Shown here one piece after another: positions 16,573-26,456 of a stretch of DNA of 64,000 bases. The position numbers were made by a program, and so were the translations under genes. The stretch spans positions 124,001-188,000 of the forward strand of contig NZ_FOJY01000001.1 in NCBI RefSeq assembly GCF_900112085.1, in the 5' to 3' direction. Below the pieces are notes generated by a model. The model saw only the letters and a list, made by a program, of their open reading frames with translations, searched no databases and had not been told where the DNA came from. Each line of letters starts with the position of its first letter. Within the stretch, counting starts at the first letter, position 1. The stretch comes from Acetitomaculum ruminis DSM 5522. GTDB taxonomy: Bacteria > Bacillota > Clostridia > Lachnospirales > Lachnospiraceae.

Positions 16573-19491
16573 ATGCAAACTATGATTTCAGAGCAATATG
16601 AAGTAGTAAAAGTTGAAAAATTAGCAGATATTAATTCTAAAGGATATCTGTTAAAGCATAAAAAAAGTGGAGCCAGAATACAGATTATTTCAAATGATGA
16701 TGAGAATAAAACATTTTATATCTGTTTCAGAACGCCACCTGAAAACAGTTGCGGAACTACACACATTATCGAGCATTCTGTTTTGTGTGGCTCAGAAAAA
16801 TTCCCTGCAAAAGACCCTTTTGTTGAATTGGTAAAGGGTTCCTTAAATACTTTTTTAAATGCAATGACCTATTCAGATAAAACAGTATATCCTGTTGCAA
16901 GCTGTAACGATAAAGATTTTCAAAATCTTTGTGATGTATACTTAGACGCAGTTCTAAATCCGAATATCTCTAAAAGACCGGAAATATTCAAACAGGAGGG
17001 ATGGCATTATGAGCTAAATTCTAAAGATGAACCTCTTGCTGTTACAGGTGTAGTTTACAATGAGATGAAAGGTGCTTTTTCATCTCCGGAAGGAGTATTA
17101 GACAGGGAAATACTTAATTCTCTTTTCCCGGACACTGCCTACTGTTACGAATCAGGAGGAAATCCTGAAGAAATTCCAAATCTTACATACGAAATGTTTT
17201 TGGATTATTATAAAAAATATTATCATCCATCTAACAGTTACATTTATCTTTATGGTGATATGGATATAAATGAAAAGCTTGAGTGGCTTGATAAAGAATA
17301 TCTTTCCAAGTATGACATGACCGAAATTGATTCTGAAGTCAAAATTCAAAAAGCTTTTTCACAAACAAGAGAAGTAGTAAAGGAATATTCCATTTCTCAA
17401 GACGAAAATGAAAATGATAATACATTTCTTTCATATAATAAAGTAATTGATTATAATTCTGACAGAGAATTGGAACTTGCCTTTTCAATCCTTGAATATG
17501 CCCTTGTATCATCTCCGGGAGCCGTTATAAAAAAAGCTTTACTTGATGCCAAAATCGGTAAAGATATAATAGGAAGCTTTGAAAATGGAATAATTCAACC
17601 TTATTTTTCCATTGTTGCAAAAAATTCTGAAGAGTCAAAAAAGGAAGAATTTATCAGGATAATAGAAGATGTTTTGAAAGACCAGATTAAAAACGGTATT
17701 AACAAGAAAGCACTTTTAGCAGGAATAAACATTACTGAATTCAGTTACAGAGAGGGTGATTTCGGTAATTTCCCTAAAGGCTTGATTTATGGTTTAAATA
17801 ATCTTGAAACCTGGCTTTATGATGATAATCAGGCTTTTGAAAGAGTATGTGAAGGAAAATTATTTGATTCTTTAAGACAAAAAATAGACAGTGGTTATTT
17901 TGAAAAAATTGTAGAAAAATATATTTTAAATAATAATCATTCTTCAATTGTTATTGTAAAACCGGTAAAGGGTCTTACTGCTAAAAACGATGCCTTGTTT
18001 AGTGAAAAACTTGCTACTTATAAAGCTACATTAAGTGATGAGGAATTGGAAAGACTAGTAGAAGATACCAAGGCATTAAAGAAATATCAGGAAGAACCAT
18101 CTACTAAAGAAGAATTAGAAAGTATACCAATGCTTTCTATAGATGACATTAAAAAAGAAATAAATCCTTTAAATAATGTCGAATTAAACATTGAAAACAC
18201 AAAAGTTTTATGGCACGATATGTTTTCCAATAAAATTAATTACATTAAGTTTTTATTTAATGCCGGAAATATTAAAACACAGCATATACCATACCTTTCA
18301 ATTTTAAAGAATATTCTTTGCTCAGTTGATACAAAAAATCACGATTACTCTCAACTTTCAAATGATATTCATATAAATACCGGTGGTATCGGCTGTGCTA
18401 TAAATATTTTTTCTGATGTTAAACAAAAGGATGATTTCAGCGTTTATTTTGACTTTAAAACAAAGGTATTATATGAAAAAACAGATTTTGCAATTAAGAC
18501 CATTGCAGAGATTATCTCAGGTTCAAAATTTGATAATAAAAAAAGAATTTACGAAATAATAGCTGAGATAAAATCTCACTTACAGACATCCCTTTTGGCC
18601 TCCGGTCATATTTATGCCATTGAAAGAGCAAGTTCATACTATTCAAAAACCATGAAATTCCATGAGCTTATCAGCGGAATTGAGTATTATCGCTTAATTG
18701 ATGACTTAGAGAAAAATTTTGACGATAGATATGATGAACTGGTTTCAATTCTTAATGAATTAATTGTTACAATTTTCAGAAAAGAAAATCTAATGGTAAG
18801 TATTACCTGCGATGAAGAAGGTTTAAATATTTTTAAAGAAAATTATAATGAATTACTGTCTTCATTATTTACTGAAAACGTTGAAAACCAAGGCTTTGAG
18901 CTTGATTGTCAAAAGAAAAATGAAGGATTTAAATCCTCTTCTAAGGTATCCTATGTGGTAAGATGTGGAAACTTTAGAAATTCTGGTTTTGATTATACAG
19001 GCTCCTTAAGAGTATTAAAGGTTATTTTAAGTTATGATTACTTATGGCTGAATATTCGTGTTAAAGGCGGTGCCTACGGTTGTATGAGTGGATTTTCAAG
19101 AACGGGAGATATATATTTTGCAACCTATAGAGACCCGAATATTAAAGAATCCAATGAAATATTTGATAAAATGCCTGAATATCTTGAAAAATTCGATGTT
19201 GATGAAAGAGATATGACAAAGTACATCATCGGGGCAATAAGCAGTTTGGATACTCCACTTAATCCTTGTGCAAAAGGTGAGCGTTCTTTTGGTTCATATA
19301 TGATGAACATAAGCGAAGAAGATTTACAGGCAGAAAGAAATCAGGTTTTAAATACCAAAAAAGAAGATATCAGAAATTTAAAAGAGATGATAGAAAAAGC
19401 TCTTTTGGAAAATTATCTTTGTGTCGTTGGAAACGAAGAAAAAATAGAAAAAGAAAAAGATTTATTTGATAATGTTTTGAATTTAATGTAA
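16573..19491 (+). CDS. M16C zinc metalloprotease (presequence-protease/insulinase family)
   Basis: A 972-residue protein with the inverted zinc motif HxxEH at H64-E67-H68 (THIIEHSVLCGS), a distal Glu expected in the following helix (VVYNEMKGAFSSPEG region), and the C-terminal half typical of PreP-like M16C enzymes (RVKGGAYGC, the substrate-binding Arg/Tyr stretch). Members enclose and degrade unfolded peptides inside a closed chamber. No signal peptide, so cytoplasmic. Start at ATG 16573 with GGAGG six bases upstream. Stop is 50 bases before era. Confidence 0.93.
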   Translation: MQTMISEQYEVVKVEKLADINSKGYLLKHKKSGARIQIISNDDENKTFYICFRTPPENSCGTTHIIEHSVLCGSEKFPAKDPFVELVKGSLNTFLNAMTYSDKTVYPVASCNDKDFQNLCDVYLDAVLNPNISKRPEIFKQEGWHYELNSKDEPLAVTGVVYNEMKGAFSSPEGVLDREILNSLFPDTAYCYESGGNPEEIPNLTYEMFLDYYKKYYHPSNSYIYLYGDMDINEKLEWLDKEYLSKYDMTEIDSEVKIQKAFSQTREVVKEYSISQDENENDNTFLSYNKVIDYNSDRELELAFSILEYALVSSPGAVIKKALLDAKIGKDIIGSFENGIIQPYFSIVAKNSEESKKEEFIRIIEDVLKDQIKNGINKKALLAGINITEFSYREGDFGNFPKGLIYGLNNLETWLYDDNQAFERVCEGKLFDSLRQKIDSGYFEKIVEKYILNNNHSSIVIVKPVKGLTAKNDALFSEKLATYKATLSDEELERLVEDTKALKKYQEEPSTKEELESIPMLSIDDIKKEINPLNNVELNIENTKVLWHDMFSNKINYIKFLFNAGNIKTQHIPYLSILKNILCSVDTKNHDYSQLSNDIHINTGGIGCAINIFSDVKQKDDFSVYFDFKTKVLYEKTDFAIKTIAEIISGSKFDNKKRIYEIIAEIKSHLQTSLLASGHIYAIERASSYYSKTMKFHELISGIEYYRLIDDLEKNFDDRYDELVSILNELIVTIFRKENLMVSITCDEEGLNIFKENYNELLSSLFTENVENQGFELDCQKKNEGFKSSSKVSYVVRCGNFRNSGFDYTGSLRVLKVILSYDYLWLNIRVKGGAYGCMSGFSRTGDIYFATYRDPNIKESNEIFDKMPEYLEKFDVDERDMTKYIIGAISSLDTPLNPCAKGERSFGSYMMNISEEDLQAERNQVLNTKKEDIRNLKEMIEKALLENYLCVVGNEEKIEKEKDLFDNVLNLM

Positions 19492-19541
19492 TAAAAAATA
19501 CTCTAAAACATCAGTTTATTATTAAATACTAAGGAGGAAAA

Positions 19542-20444
19542 ATGGACTCAAACAAGAAGTCGGGATTTGTAACATTAATAGGGCGTCCTAATGTAGGAAA
19601 ATCTACTTTGATGAATAAAATAATAGGACAAAAAATAGCCATAACATCAAACAAGCCACAAACCACAAGAAACAGAATTCAAACAGTTTATACCTGTGAT
19701 GAAGGTCAGATTATTTTTGTTGACACCCCTGGAATACATAAAGCCAAGAACAAATTAGGGGATTACATGGTTAATGCGGCCAAAAAATCATTTAATGAAG
19801 TTGATGTAATTTTATGGCTTGTAGAGCCTTCGGACTTTATCGGAGCAGGTGAAAAAAGCATTACTGAAGATTTATCAAAGGTAAAAGTGCCGGTAATACT
19901 CGTAATAAACAAGATGGATACAATTGTTTATAATGAAGTCTTAAAATATATTGATACCTACAGAAAAATTTATGATTTCGCAGAGATAATACCGGTTTCA
20001 GCTAAAAAGGGTGATGGTATAGATGATTTAATTTCAACTGTTTTTAAATATCTTCCATACGGCCCTATGTTTTATGATGAGGAAACGGTAACAGACCAGC
20101 CTGTTAAACAGATTGCGGCGGAAATGATTAGAGAAAAAGCCCTTCATAGACTATCAGAAGAGATACCCCATGGTATCGCAGTAGTTATTGAATCAATGAA
20201 AGAAACCAAGAAAAGCGTTGAAATTGAAGCTACGATAATCTGTGAGAGAGACTCTCATAAAGGTATTATCATTGGAAAACAGGGCTCCATGCTAAAACGA
20301 ATAGGCATTGATTCAAGAAAAGATATCGAACATATGCTGGAAAAACATGTTAATTTAAAGCTGTGGGTTAAAGTGAAAAAAGATTGGAGAGACTCAGATT
20401 TTCTTATTAAAAATTTCGGTTATGATAAGAAAGAGCTGGATTAA
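19542..20444 (+). CDS. era: GTPase Era
   Basis: 300 residues. The Ras-like GTPase domain has G1 GRPNVGKST, switch T(S)NKPQTTRNR, G3 DTPG and G4 NKMD; the C-terminal KH domain holds IIIGKQGSMLKRIG. Era binds the 3' end of 16S rRNA and assists 30S maturation at the membrane. Start ATG follows AAGGAGG by five bases. Two bases separate its stop from recO, so the pair is likely translationally coupled. Confidence 0.98.
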   Translation: MDSNKKSGFVTLIGRPNVGKSTLMNKIIGQKIAITSNKPQTTRNRIQTVYTCDEGQIIFVDTPGIHKAKNKLGDYMVNAAKKSFNEVDVILWLVEPSDFIGAGEKSITEDLSKVKVPVILVINKMDTIVYNEVLKYIDTYRKIYDFAEIIPVSAKKGDGIDDLISTVFKYLPYGPMFYDEETVTDQPVKQIAAEMIREKALHRLSEEIPHGIAVVIESMKETKKSVEIEATIICERDSHKGIIIGKQGSMLKRIGIDSRKDIEHMLEKHVNLKLWVKVKKDWRDSDFLIKNFGYDKKELD

Positions 20445-20446
20445 AA

Positions 20447-21184
20447 GTGGACAATAAAATTACTTTGAAAGGCATGATTATAAAGGTATCTCCTGTAGGA
20501 GAAAAAGGGAAAAGGCTGGTGCTTTTGACATTGGAAAACGGTAAAGTCACAGTGTTTGCCAATAATGCAAAAAAAGCAGGCAGTAGCCTTTTAGCCGCCA
20601 CGAATCCTTTTGTTTTTGGTAGTTTTGAAGTATATCAGGGCAAAAATTCTTATACACTTTTAAAAGCAGATATTGATGATTATTTTCTTGAAATAAGTGA
20701 AAATCTGGACAGGACCTATTACGGTTTTTATTTCCTTGAAATTTGTGACTATTATTGCAAAGAAAACAATGATGAAACAGAAGTACTGAAACTTTTGTAT
20801 CAGTCTATTAAAGCATTATGTACGGATAAGATTGAATACAAATTAATAAGAAGAATTTTTGAATTGAAATTACTGGTACTAAATGGAGAATATCCCAATG
20901 TATTTTCCTGTGTAGAATGCGGAACAAAAGAAAATCTTCTTGCATTTTCCATAAGAAAAGACGGTTGTATTTGTAAAGAATGTGCAAAACTGTATGGAGA
21001 AGACAGCAAACTTCTGGAAGCTACCATATATACAATGCAGTTTATTGTATGTCAGTCTATTGCTAAATTGTATACTTTCAGGGTTAGCGAGCAGGTATTA
21101 TTACAGTTAGAAAAAATTATGGATCAGTATTTGAGAAAATATATAAATTATGAAAAGCTTAACTCTTATCGTTTTCTTTCCTGA
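20447..21184 (+). CDS. recO: DNA repair protein RecO
   Basis: 245 residues, GTG start two bases after era. An N-terminal OB fold (MDNKITLKGMIIKVSPVGE to about 80) is followed by a helical domain containing a four-Cys zinc site: CVECG near 152 and CICKEC near 175. RecO loads RecA at single-strand gaps with RecF/RecR. The era-recO order is common in Firmicutes. Confidence 0.93.
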   Translation: MDNKITLKGMIIKVSPVGEKGKRLVLLTLENGKVTVFANNAKKAGSSLLAATNPFVFGSFEVYQGKNSYTLLKADIDDYFLEISENLDRTYYGFYFLEICDYYCKENNDETEVLKLLYQSIKALCTDKIEYKLIRRIFELKLLVLNGEYPNVFSCVECGTKENLLAFSIRKDGCICKECAKLYGEDSKLLEATIYTMQFIVCQSIAKLYTFRVSEQVLLQLEKIMDQYLRKYINYEKLNSYRFLS

Positions 21185-21194
21185 TGATTAATCT

Positions 21195-21223
21195 TTGCAT
21201 AATACTACTAAAAGGTGTATACT
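21195..21223 (+). promoter_or_regulatory. Probable promoter of the lipoprotein gene
   Basis: TTGCAT (21195-21200) and TATACT (21218-21223), 17 bases apart, in the gap after recO. Confidence 0.5.
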
Positions 21224-21286
21224 TACAAAAGTATGTTTAGGAATTTAAAATGGCTTTATATATGCCAAAACGAAGGAGGATTTTTA

Positions 21287-21982
21287 ATGAAACGCTTATT
21301 GAGTTTGTGTTTTGTTTTTTTAATGACACTTTCTTTAGTGGCCTGTTCACCAAAAAACTATGATAAAAGTACATTGGTTATAGGAGAAAAAGGGCAACTT
21401 ACCGAGGCTGTTATAGAAGAGTTTGATGAAAAACAGCTAAGTAGTGATGATCTTAAAACTTATATTGATGAAGAAATTAAAGCATATAATGACAATACCG
21501 GAGAAGAACGTATTAAAATTGAAAGTTTTAAAGTAGAGGATAATATCGCTAAAGTATATTTAAAATACGATTCTGTGAAAGATTATGCAGCTTTTAATAA
21601 TGTTACTCTTTATGCAGGGACTGTAAAGGAAGCGCTTATAGCTGATAAGAATTTTGATGATGTAACATTTAAAAGTGTAAAAGAAAAGAAGCAATCCGGC
21701 TCATATAAATATGAAGATATAGAAGATGAGGTAAGTGAGTTAAATGTTTGTATTGTTGATGAGTGTACAAATGTTGAACTTCCTGGCGAAATTGTTTATA
21801 TTTCAAATGAAAATGTCAAGGTGACAGATGATAAGAATGTCACTATCAAAGAAAATATTCAATCAGAATCATCTAATGATGAAACACCGGATGAATCAAA
21901 TAAAGATGAGAATAAAACAAATATATCTGATGAAATCTTAAGTCTAAAACTTAAGTCACCGGTTATCATTTTTTATAAATAA
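21287..21982 (+). CDS. Putative lipoprotein, function unknown
   Basis: 231 residues from ATG 21287, which has AAGGAGG eight bases upstream; an earlier in-frame start at 21215 would put 24 residues before the signal peptide and lies before that site. [20 protein letters not shown] is a lipoprotein signal ending in the lipobox LVAC. The mature part is acidic alpha/beta sequence without a motif I recognise; the end (about 190-220) is a Ser/Asp/Asn/Glu-rich linker, followed by a hydrophobic tail ending PVIIFYK. It sits between recO and glyS. Confidence 0.75.
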   Translation: MKRLLSLCFVFLMTLSLVACSPKNYDKSTLVIGEKGQLTEAVIEEFDEKQLSSDDLKTYIDEEIKAYNDNTGEERIKIESFKVEDNIAKVYLKYDSVKDYAAFNNVTLYAGTVKEALIADKNFDDVTFKSVKEKKQSGSYKYEDIEDEVSELNVCIVDECTNVELPGEIVYISNENVKVTDDKNVTIKENIQSESSNDETPDESNKDENKTNISDEILSLKLKSPVIIFYK

Positions 21983-22008
21983 TATTGTTTAGTAATTTGG
22001 AGGGCAAA

Positions 22009-23397
22009 ATGGAAAAAACATTAGAAAAAATAGTAGCATTAGCTAAATCGAGAGGATTTGTTTACCCTGGTTCTGAAATCTACGGAGGACTTGCAAATAC
22101 ATGGGATTACGGAAATCTTGGTGTAGAATTAAAAAATAATGTAAAAAAAGCATGGTGGCAGAAATTTATTGTAGAAAGTCAATATAATGTAGGAGTAGAT
22201 TGTGCCATACTTATGAACCCTCAGACATGGGTTGCTTCAGGACATTTAAAAGGATTTTCAGATCCTTTACTTGATTGTAAAGATTGTCACGAAAGATTTC
22301 GTGCCGATAAGATGATAGAAGATTTTAATGAGGCTAATAACATTGAAATGGAAGGCAGTGTTGACGGTTGGAGTAATGAACAAATGGTATCATACATTAA
22401 CGAACATAACATTGCATGTCCATCATGTGGCAGTCATAACTTTACTGATATAAGACAATTTAATCTTATGTTTAAGACATTCCAGGGTGTAACTGAAGAT
22501 GCAAAAAACACAGTTTATTTAAGACCGGAGACAGCTCAGGGTATCTTTGTAAACTTTAAAAATGTTCAAAGAACTTCCAGAAAAAAAATTCCTTTTGGTA
22601 TAGGTCAAATTGGTAAATCTTTCAGAAATGAAATCACTCCGGGTAACTTTACATTTAGAACAAGAGAATTTGAACAGATGGAGCTGGAATTTTTCTGTGA
22701 ACCTGATACAGACCTTGAGTGGTTTGATTATTGGAAAAAATTCTGTATAAAGTGGCTTCAGGATTTGGGAATCAAACCTGATGAAATGCGTTCAAGAGAC
22801 CATTCTAAAGAAGAACTTTCATTTTATTCAAAAGCTACAAGTGACCTTGAGTTTTTATTCCCATTTGGTTGGGGAGAACTTTGGGGTATTGCAGATAGAA
22901 CAGATTATGACCTTACAAAACATCAGGAGACTTCAGGTGAAGATCTTACATATTTTGATGATGTTAAGAAAGAAAAATATATACCATATGTAATTGAACC
23001 ATCACTTGGTGCAGACAGAGTGGTACTTGCTTTCCTTTGCAGTGCATACGATGAAGAAGAATTAGAAGGTGGAGATGTAAGAACCGTACTTCATTTCCAT
23101 CCGGTTTTAGCACCTGTTAAAATTGGTGTCCTTCCACTATCAAAAAAATTAAATGATGGTGCTTTTGCAGTTTATGAAAAACTTGTAAAGAAATATAATT
23201 GTGAGTTTGATGATAGAGGAAACATAGGAAAACGTTACAGAAGACAGGATGAAATAGGAACTCCGTTTTGTGTAACCTATGATTTTGATTCTGAAGAAGA
23301 CCATGCAGTAACTGTTAGAGACAGGGATACTATGGAGCAGGTTCGTGTTAAAATAGACGAACTTGATGCCTATTTCGCAGATAAATTTACATTCTAA
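22009..23397 (+). CDS. glyS: Glycyl-tRNA synthetase (single-chain, alpha2 type)
   Basis: 462 residues. Class II synthetase of the eukaryote/Gram-positive type: [13 protein letters not shown] at the N-terminus, a zinc-like Cys set ([21 protein letters not shown]), motif 2 around [16 protein letters not shown], motif 3 around [13 protein letters not shown], and an anticodon-binding C-terminal domain. ATG 22009 follows GGAGGG by five bases; the alternative in-frame start at 21985 lies upstream of that site. No T-box leader is seen. Confidence 0.97.
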   Translation: MEKTLEKIVALAKSRGFVYPGSEIYGGLANTWDYGNLGVELKNNVKKAWWQKFIVESQYNVGVDCAILMNPQTWVASGHLKGFSDPLLDCKDCHERFRADKMIEDFNEANNIEMEGSVDGWSNEQMVSYINEHNIACPSCGSHNFTDIRQFNLMFKTFQGVTEDAKNTVYLRPETAQGIFVNFKNVQRTSRKKIPFGIGQIGKSFRNEITPGNFTFRTREFEQMELEFFCEPDTDLEWFDYWKKFCIKWLQDLGIKPDEMRSRDHSKEELSFYSKATSDLEFLFPFGWGELWGIADRTDYDLTKHQETSGEDLTYFDDVKKEKYIPYVIEPSLGADRVVLAFLCSAYDEEELEGGDVRTVLHFHPVLAPVKIGVLPLSKKLNDGAFAVYEKLVKKYNCEFDDRGNIGKRYRRQDEIGTPFCVTYDFDSEEDHAVTVRDRDTMEQVRVKIDELDAYFADKFTF

Positions 23398-23434
23398 ACC
23401 TGTTGTATTCTTGTGAGAGATTGGAGGCTATAAC

Positions 23435-24532
23435 ATGATTCAAACATCAATCTTTTCAGGCTTTTTAGGAGCCGGAAAAACAACTTTAATTAAAAAACTT
23501 ATAAAAGAAGCATATGTAGGTGAAAAAGTAGTACTTATTGAAAATGAATTTGGTGAAATAGGTATTGATGGCGGATTTTTAAAGGATGCCGGTGTAGAAA
23601 TTACAGAAATGAACTCTGGCTGTATTTGCTGTTCTCTTGTTGGGGATTTTGGAGAAGCCCTATTAAAAGTATCAGAGCAGTTTCATCCGGATAGAATTGT
23701 TATAGAGCCGTCAGGAGTTGGAAAACTTTCTGATGTTATGAATGCTGTAAATAATGTAAGTCAAAAAGCTGGAATCGAGCTCACAAGTGCTGTTGCTGTG
23801 GTAGATGCAAAAAAAGTGAAAATGTATCTTAAGAATTTTGGTGAATTTTATTCTGACCAGGTGGAACATGCCACAGCTGTTGTATTTAGCAGAACACAAT
23901 TATTAGATGATAAAAAACTCAAAGAAGTAGTTGATATGCTTAGAGATTTAAATAAGGAAGCAGAATTTATCACAACTAACTGGGAAGATCTCGATGGAAA
24001 GGTTATTTTAAATGGAATAGAGCATAAAGATGATTTGATGAAGGAAATGCTAGAGGAAGCAATAAAGGCTCATCATGACCATGAACATCATGACCACAAT
24101 CACGAGCATCATCATCACGATCATGATCATTGTGACCACGATCACGAGCATCATCACGATCATGATCATTGTGACCATGACCACAAACATCATCACGATC
24201 ATGACCATTGTGACCATGACCACGAACATCATCATGATCATCACCATGCTGACGATGTATTTACTAGCATTGGAAAAGAAACTACGAATAAATATTCAAA
24301 AGAAAAACTTAAGGAAATTCTTGAGGAATTGTCTAAAGAAGACAATAAAGTTGGTACAATTTTAAGAGCAAAAGGTATTGTTGCTTCTACTGATGGAGAA
24401 TGGTTGCATTTTGACCTTGTTCCTGGGGAATATGAAGTCAGAACAGGCAGCGCTGATTATACAGGCAGAATTTGTGTTATTGGTGTAGATATTGATGAGA
24501 ATAAAATCTCAGAAATATTTGATTTGAAATAA
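23435..24532 (+). CDS. CobW/P47K (COG0523) GTPase with His/Cys-rich metal-binding repeat
   Basis: 365 residues. G3E-type P-loop GTPase: Walker A GFLGAGKTT, the family metal motif GCICC (CxCC), then SRTQLL in the position of the base-specificity loop. A long His-rich stretch (about 209-272) contains a 13-residue unit of the form CDHDHxHHHDHDH three times in tandem. The C-terminal CobW_C domain follows (about 300-365, LRAKGIVAS...). COG0523 proteins insert or deliver metals such as Zn, Co or Ni to client enzymes; the His/Cys repeat suggests storage of metal on the chaperone. The client cannot be told from this context. It is 12 bases upstream of a second cobW-like gene. Confidence 0.92.
   Translation: MIQTSIFSGFLGAGKTTLIKKLIKEAYVGEKVVLIENEFGEIGIDGGFLKDAGVEITEMNSGCICCSLVGDFGEALLKVSEQFHPDRIVIEPSGVGKLSDVMNAVNNVSQKAGIELTSAVAVVDAKKVKMYLKNFGEFYSDQVEHATAVVFSRTQLLDDKKLKEVVDMLRDLNKEAEFITTNWEDLDGKVILNGIEHKDDLMKEMLEEAIKAHHDHEHHDHNHEHHHHDHDHCDHDHEHHHDHDHCDHDHKHHHDHDHCDHDHEHHHDHHHADDVFTSIGKETTNKYSKEKLKEILEELSKEDNKVGTILRAKGIVASTDGEWLHFDLVPGEYEVRTGSADYTGRICVIGVDIDENKISEIFDLK
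24131..24247 (+). repeat. 39-base in-frame tandem repeat, three units
   Basis: Units start at TGT codons at 24131, 24170 and 24209 and encode CDHDH(E/K)HHHDHDH-type segments. Units differ mostly at third positions and by one Glu/Lys change. Confidence 0.9.
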
Positions 24533-24544
24533 AGGTGTGATTTA

Positions 24545-25486
24545 ATGGAAATACCAATTTATATGTTTACCGGTTTTTTAGAAAGCGGTAAAAGTAGTTT
24601 TATTAAAGAGACGATGGCAGATGAGGATTTTGCTGGTGGCAGAAAAATTCTTCTGATTCTTTGTGAAGAAGGAGAAGTAGAATTTGAAGAAGATTTTTTG
24701 AAAGAATGTAATGCCGCAGTTGAGGTGATTTCTCATTCAGATGAACTAACCACAAAGTTTTTTATAGATGCTGCAAATAAGCATAAACCTGAATTTATAA
24801 TTATAGAATATAATGGAGTCTGGAATCTGGACGACATATTAAACCTTCCACTTCCAAGCCAGTTTGTATGGGCCGAGATTTTATCAACTATTGATGCCTC
24901 TACTTTTGAGGGATATGTTGCCAATATGAGACAGATGATAATAAATCAGGTCAGGGAGTCAGATGTAGTAATATTTAATAGATGTACTGAGGGTACTCCA
25001 AAAGGAAGTTACAGAAGAGTTATCAAAGCTGTAAATATGCGTTCTCAAATAATATATGAGACTGTTGATGGACAAATTGACGATGCTGCGGACGAGGAAC
25101 TTCCTTATGATATAAATTCAGACAAGATTGATATACTAGATGAAGATTACGGCATATGGTATCTTGACGGGATGGAAAATCCTGATGTATATGATGGGAA
25201 AAGCGTGACTTTTACGGCTATTGCTTATAAATCTCCTAAATTAACTAAAAATGAGTTTGTGCCTGGAAGGTTTGTTATGGCTTGCTGTGAAGAGGATATT
25301 GCTTTTTATGGATTTATTTGCAAATATGACGGTCAGGTTGAATTCGAAGATAAAGAATGGGTTAAGGTGACGGCAGATATATCTGTTGAAAGTCGAAAAG
25401 AATATAGAGGCAAAGGGCTTGTTCTTAATTTGAAAAAACTTGAAAAGACTGAGAAGCCAGAGCAGGATTTATTATTCTTTGGATAA
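24545..25486 (+). CDS. Divergent CobW-family GTPase lacking the CxCC metal motif
   Basis: 313 residues. The N-terminus MEIPIYMFTGFLESGKSSF carries a P-loop like the upstream gene's GFLGAGKTT, and the CobW_C-like end is recognisable (VTFTAIAYKSPKLTKNEFVPGR). Where typical members have the CxCC segment, this protein reads LILCEEGEVEFEEDF, and there is no His-rich loop. FNRC replaces the usual TK.D-type specificity motif. Other Cys occur late (MACCEED). So it keeps nucleotide binding but not the known metal site; it may be a partner or regulator of its neighbour. The tandem order and 12-base gap suggest co-expression. Confidence 0.85.
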   Translation: MEIPIYMFTGFLESGKSSFIKETMADEDFAGGRKILLILCEEGEVEFEEDFLKECNAAVEVISHSDELTTKFFIDAANKHKPEFIIIEYNGVWNLDDILNLPLPSQFVWAEILSTIDASTFEGYVANMRQMIINQVRESDVVIFNRCTEGTPKGSYRRVIKAVNMRSQIIYETVDGQIDDAADEELPYDINSDKIDILDEDYGIWYLDGMENPDVYDGKSVTFTAIAYKSPKLTKNEFVPGRFVMACCEEDIAFYGFICKYDGQVEFEDKEWVKVTADISVESRKEYRGKGLVLNLKKLEKTEKPEQDLLFFG

Positions 25487-25507
25487 AATTATTGGAGATT
25501 ATAAAAA

Positions 25508-25942
25508 ATGGAAACGATTAAAATCAAATATTTTTCTGATGAAATAGAAAAACTAAGATATATTGAGAACAAATCAGACTGGATTGATCTTAGATGTGCA
25601 AAGGACATGACAGTAAAAAAAGGAGAATTTGTTCTTATACCTTTAGGAGTTGCCATGGAGTTACCTAAGGGGTATGAAGCGTTGGTAGTACCTAGAAGTT
25701 CTACTTTTAAAAATTTTGGATTTTTACAGGTAAATTCAATGGGAGTAATTGATGAGACTTACTGTGGTGATGACGATCAATGGTTTTTACCGGTATTTGC
25801 TACAAGAGATACTCAGGTTAAAGTAAACGATAGAATTTGTCAGTTTAGAATAGTTAAACATCAGCCAACCATTGAATTTAAAGAAACAAATGAGTTGACC
25901 GGACAAAACCGAGGAGGTTTCGGAACAACCGGAGTGAATTAA
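25508..25942 (+). CDS. dut: dUTP diphosphatase (trimeric dUTPase family)
   Basis: 144 residues. Motifs in order: [10 protein letters not shown] (motif 1), [11 protein letters not shown] (motif 2), [18 protein letters not shown] (motif 3), RICQFRIVK (motif 4), and the glycine-rich C-terminal arm RGGFGTTG (motif 5). Hydrolyses dUTP to dUMP and PPi. Motif 3 has an insertion relative to the common GVID.DYRGE form, a variant I associate with clostridial and phage enzymes. It is 21 bases after the cobW-like gene and may share its transcript, ending at the terminator below. Confidence 0.93.
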   Translation: METIKIKYFSDEIEKLRYIENKSDWIDLRCAKDMTVKKGEFVLIPLGVAMELPKGYEALVVPRSSTFKNFGFLQVNSMGVIDETYCGDDDQWFLPVFATRDTQVKVNDRICQFRIVKHQPTIEFKETNELTGQNRGGFGTTGVN

Positions 25943-25955
25943 TAAGTAGTAGAAG

Positions 25956-25990
25956 AGGTCGTTAAGCATTAAGCCTAACGACCTTTTTTT
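25956..25990 (+). terminator. Rho-independent terminator after dut
   Basis: AGGTCGTTA and TAACGACCT pair around an 11-base loop, followed by seven T. Confidence 0.88.
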
Positions 25991-26018
25991 ATAAACATTA
26001 ATACTATTGCAAGATACA

Positions 26019-26456
26019 TTATTTACATAATTCAGTTACTATCTGATTTATAATCTTTCCGTCTGCTTTGCCCTTTAAATCAGCCATTACTGCTTTCATA
26101 ATAGAACCCTTATTTTTGCTGGCTACTAAATCTGAAAAGTTCTTTTCAATGTATTCTTTTACTTCATTTTCACCCATCATTGCAGGAGCGTATTCTTTAA
26201 TAATATCAAAACGCGCTTGGTATTCCTCTAAAAGATCTGTTCTTGATGCTGGACAGGTATCGACTTGTTCTTTAGCGGTTTTAAGCTCTTTTATTAGTAC
26301 TTCATCTACCAGGTCATCAGTGATATTATCTCTGACTCCCTTATCGATAGCAGCCTTTTTAACAGCTGAAATCATGGCTGAAATACCTTCTTTTCTTACT
26401 TTATCGCGTGCTTTCATTGCCGCAACCATGTCTTTTTGTAATTTCTCGAAATTCAT
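26019..26456 (-). CDS. yqeY: GatB/YqeY domain protein
   Basis: 145 residues, full length for YqeY. The sequence (KLQKDMVAAMKARDK, GSIMKAVMADLKGKADGK) matches the YqeY family, whose domain is shared with the GatB tail of the tRNA amidotransferase and is thought to touch tRNA; its free-standing role is unclear. An in-frame TAG lies four codons upstream of ATG 26456, so no longer start is possible. No ribosome site is next to this ATG; a good one lies about 40 bases upstream in front of an ATG-TAG pair. rpsU, its usual neighbour, is absent. Confidence 0.93.
   Translation of the reverse strand: MNFEKLQKDMVAAMKARDKVRKEGISAMISAVKKAAIDKGVRDNITDDLVDEVLIKELKTAKEQVDTCPASRTDLLEEYQARFDIIKEYAPAMMGENEVKEYIEKNFSDLVASKNKGSIMKAVMADLKGKADGKIINQIVTELCK

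Noticed and set aside
24131-24247. Short regular repeat that could suggest a CRISPR array
   Set aside because: Units are directly adjacent without spacers and encode an in-frame His-rich stretch.
24050-24365. Met/Ile/Thr/Val-rich frames on both strands over the His repeat
   Set aside because: They are frame shadows of CAT/GAC repeats; no initiation signal.
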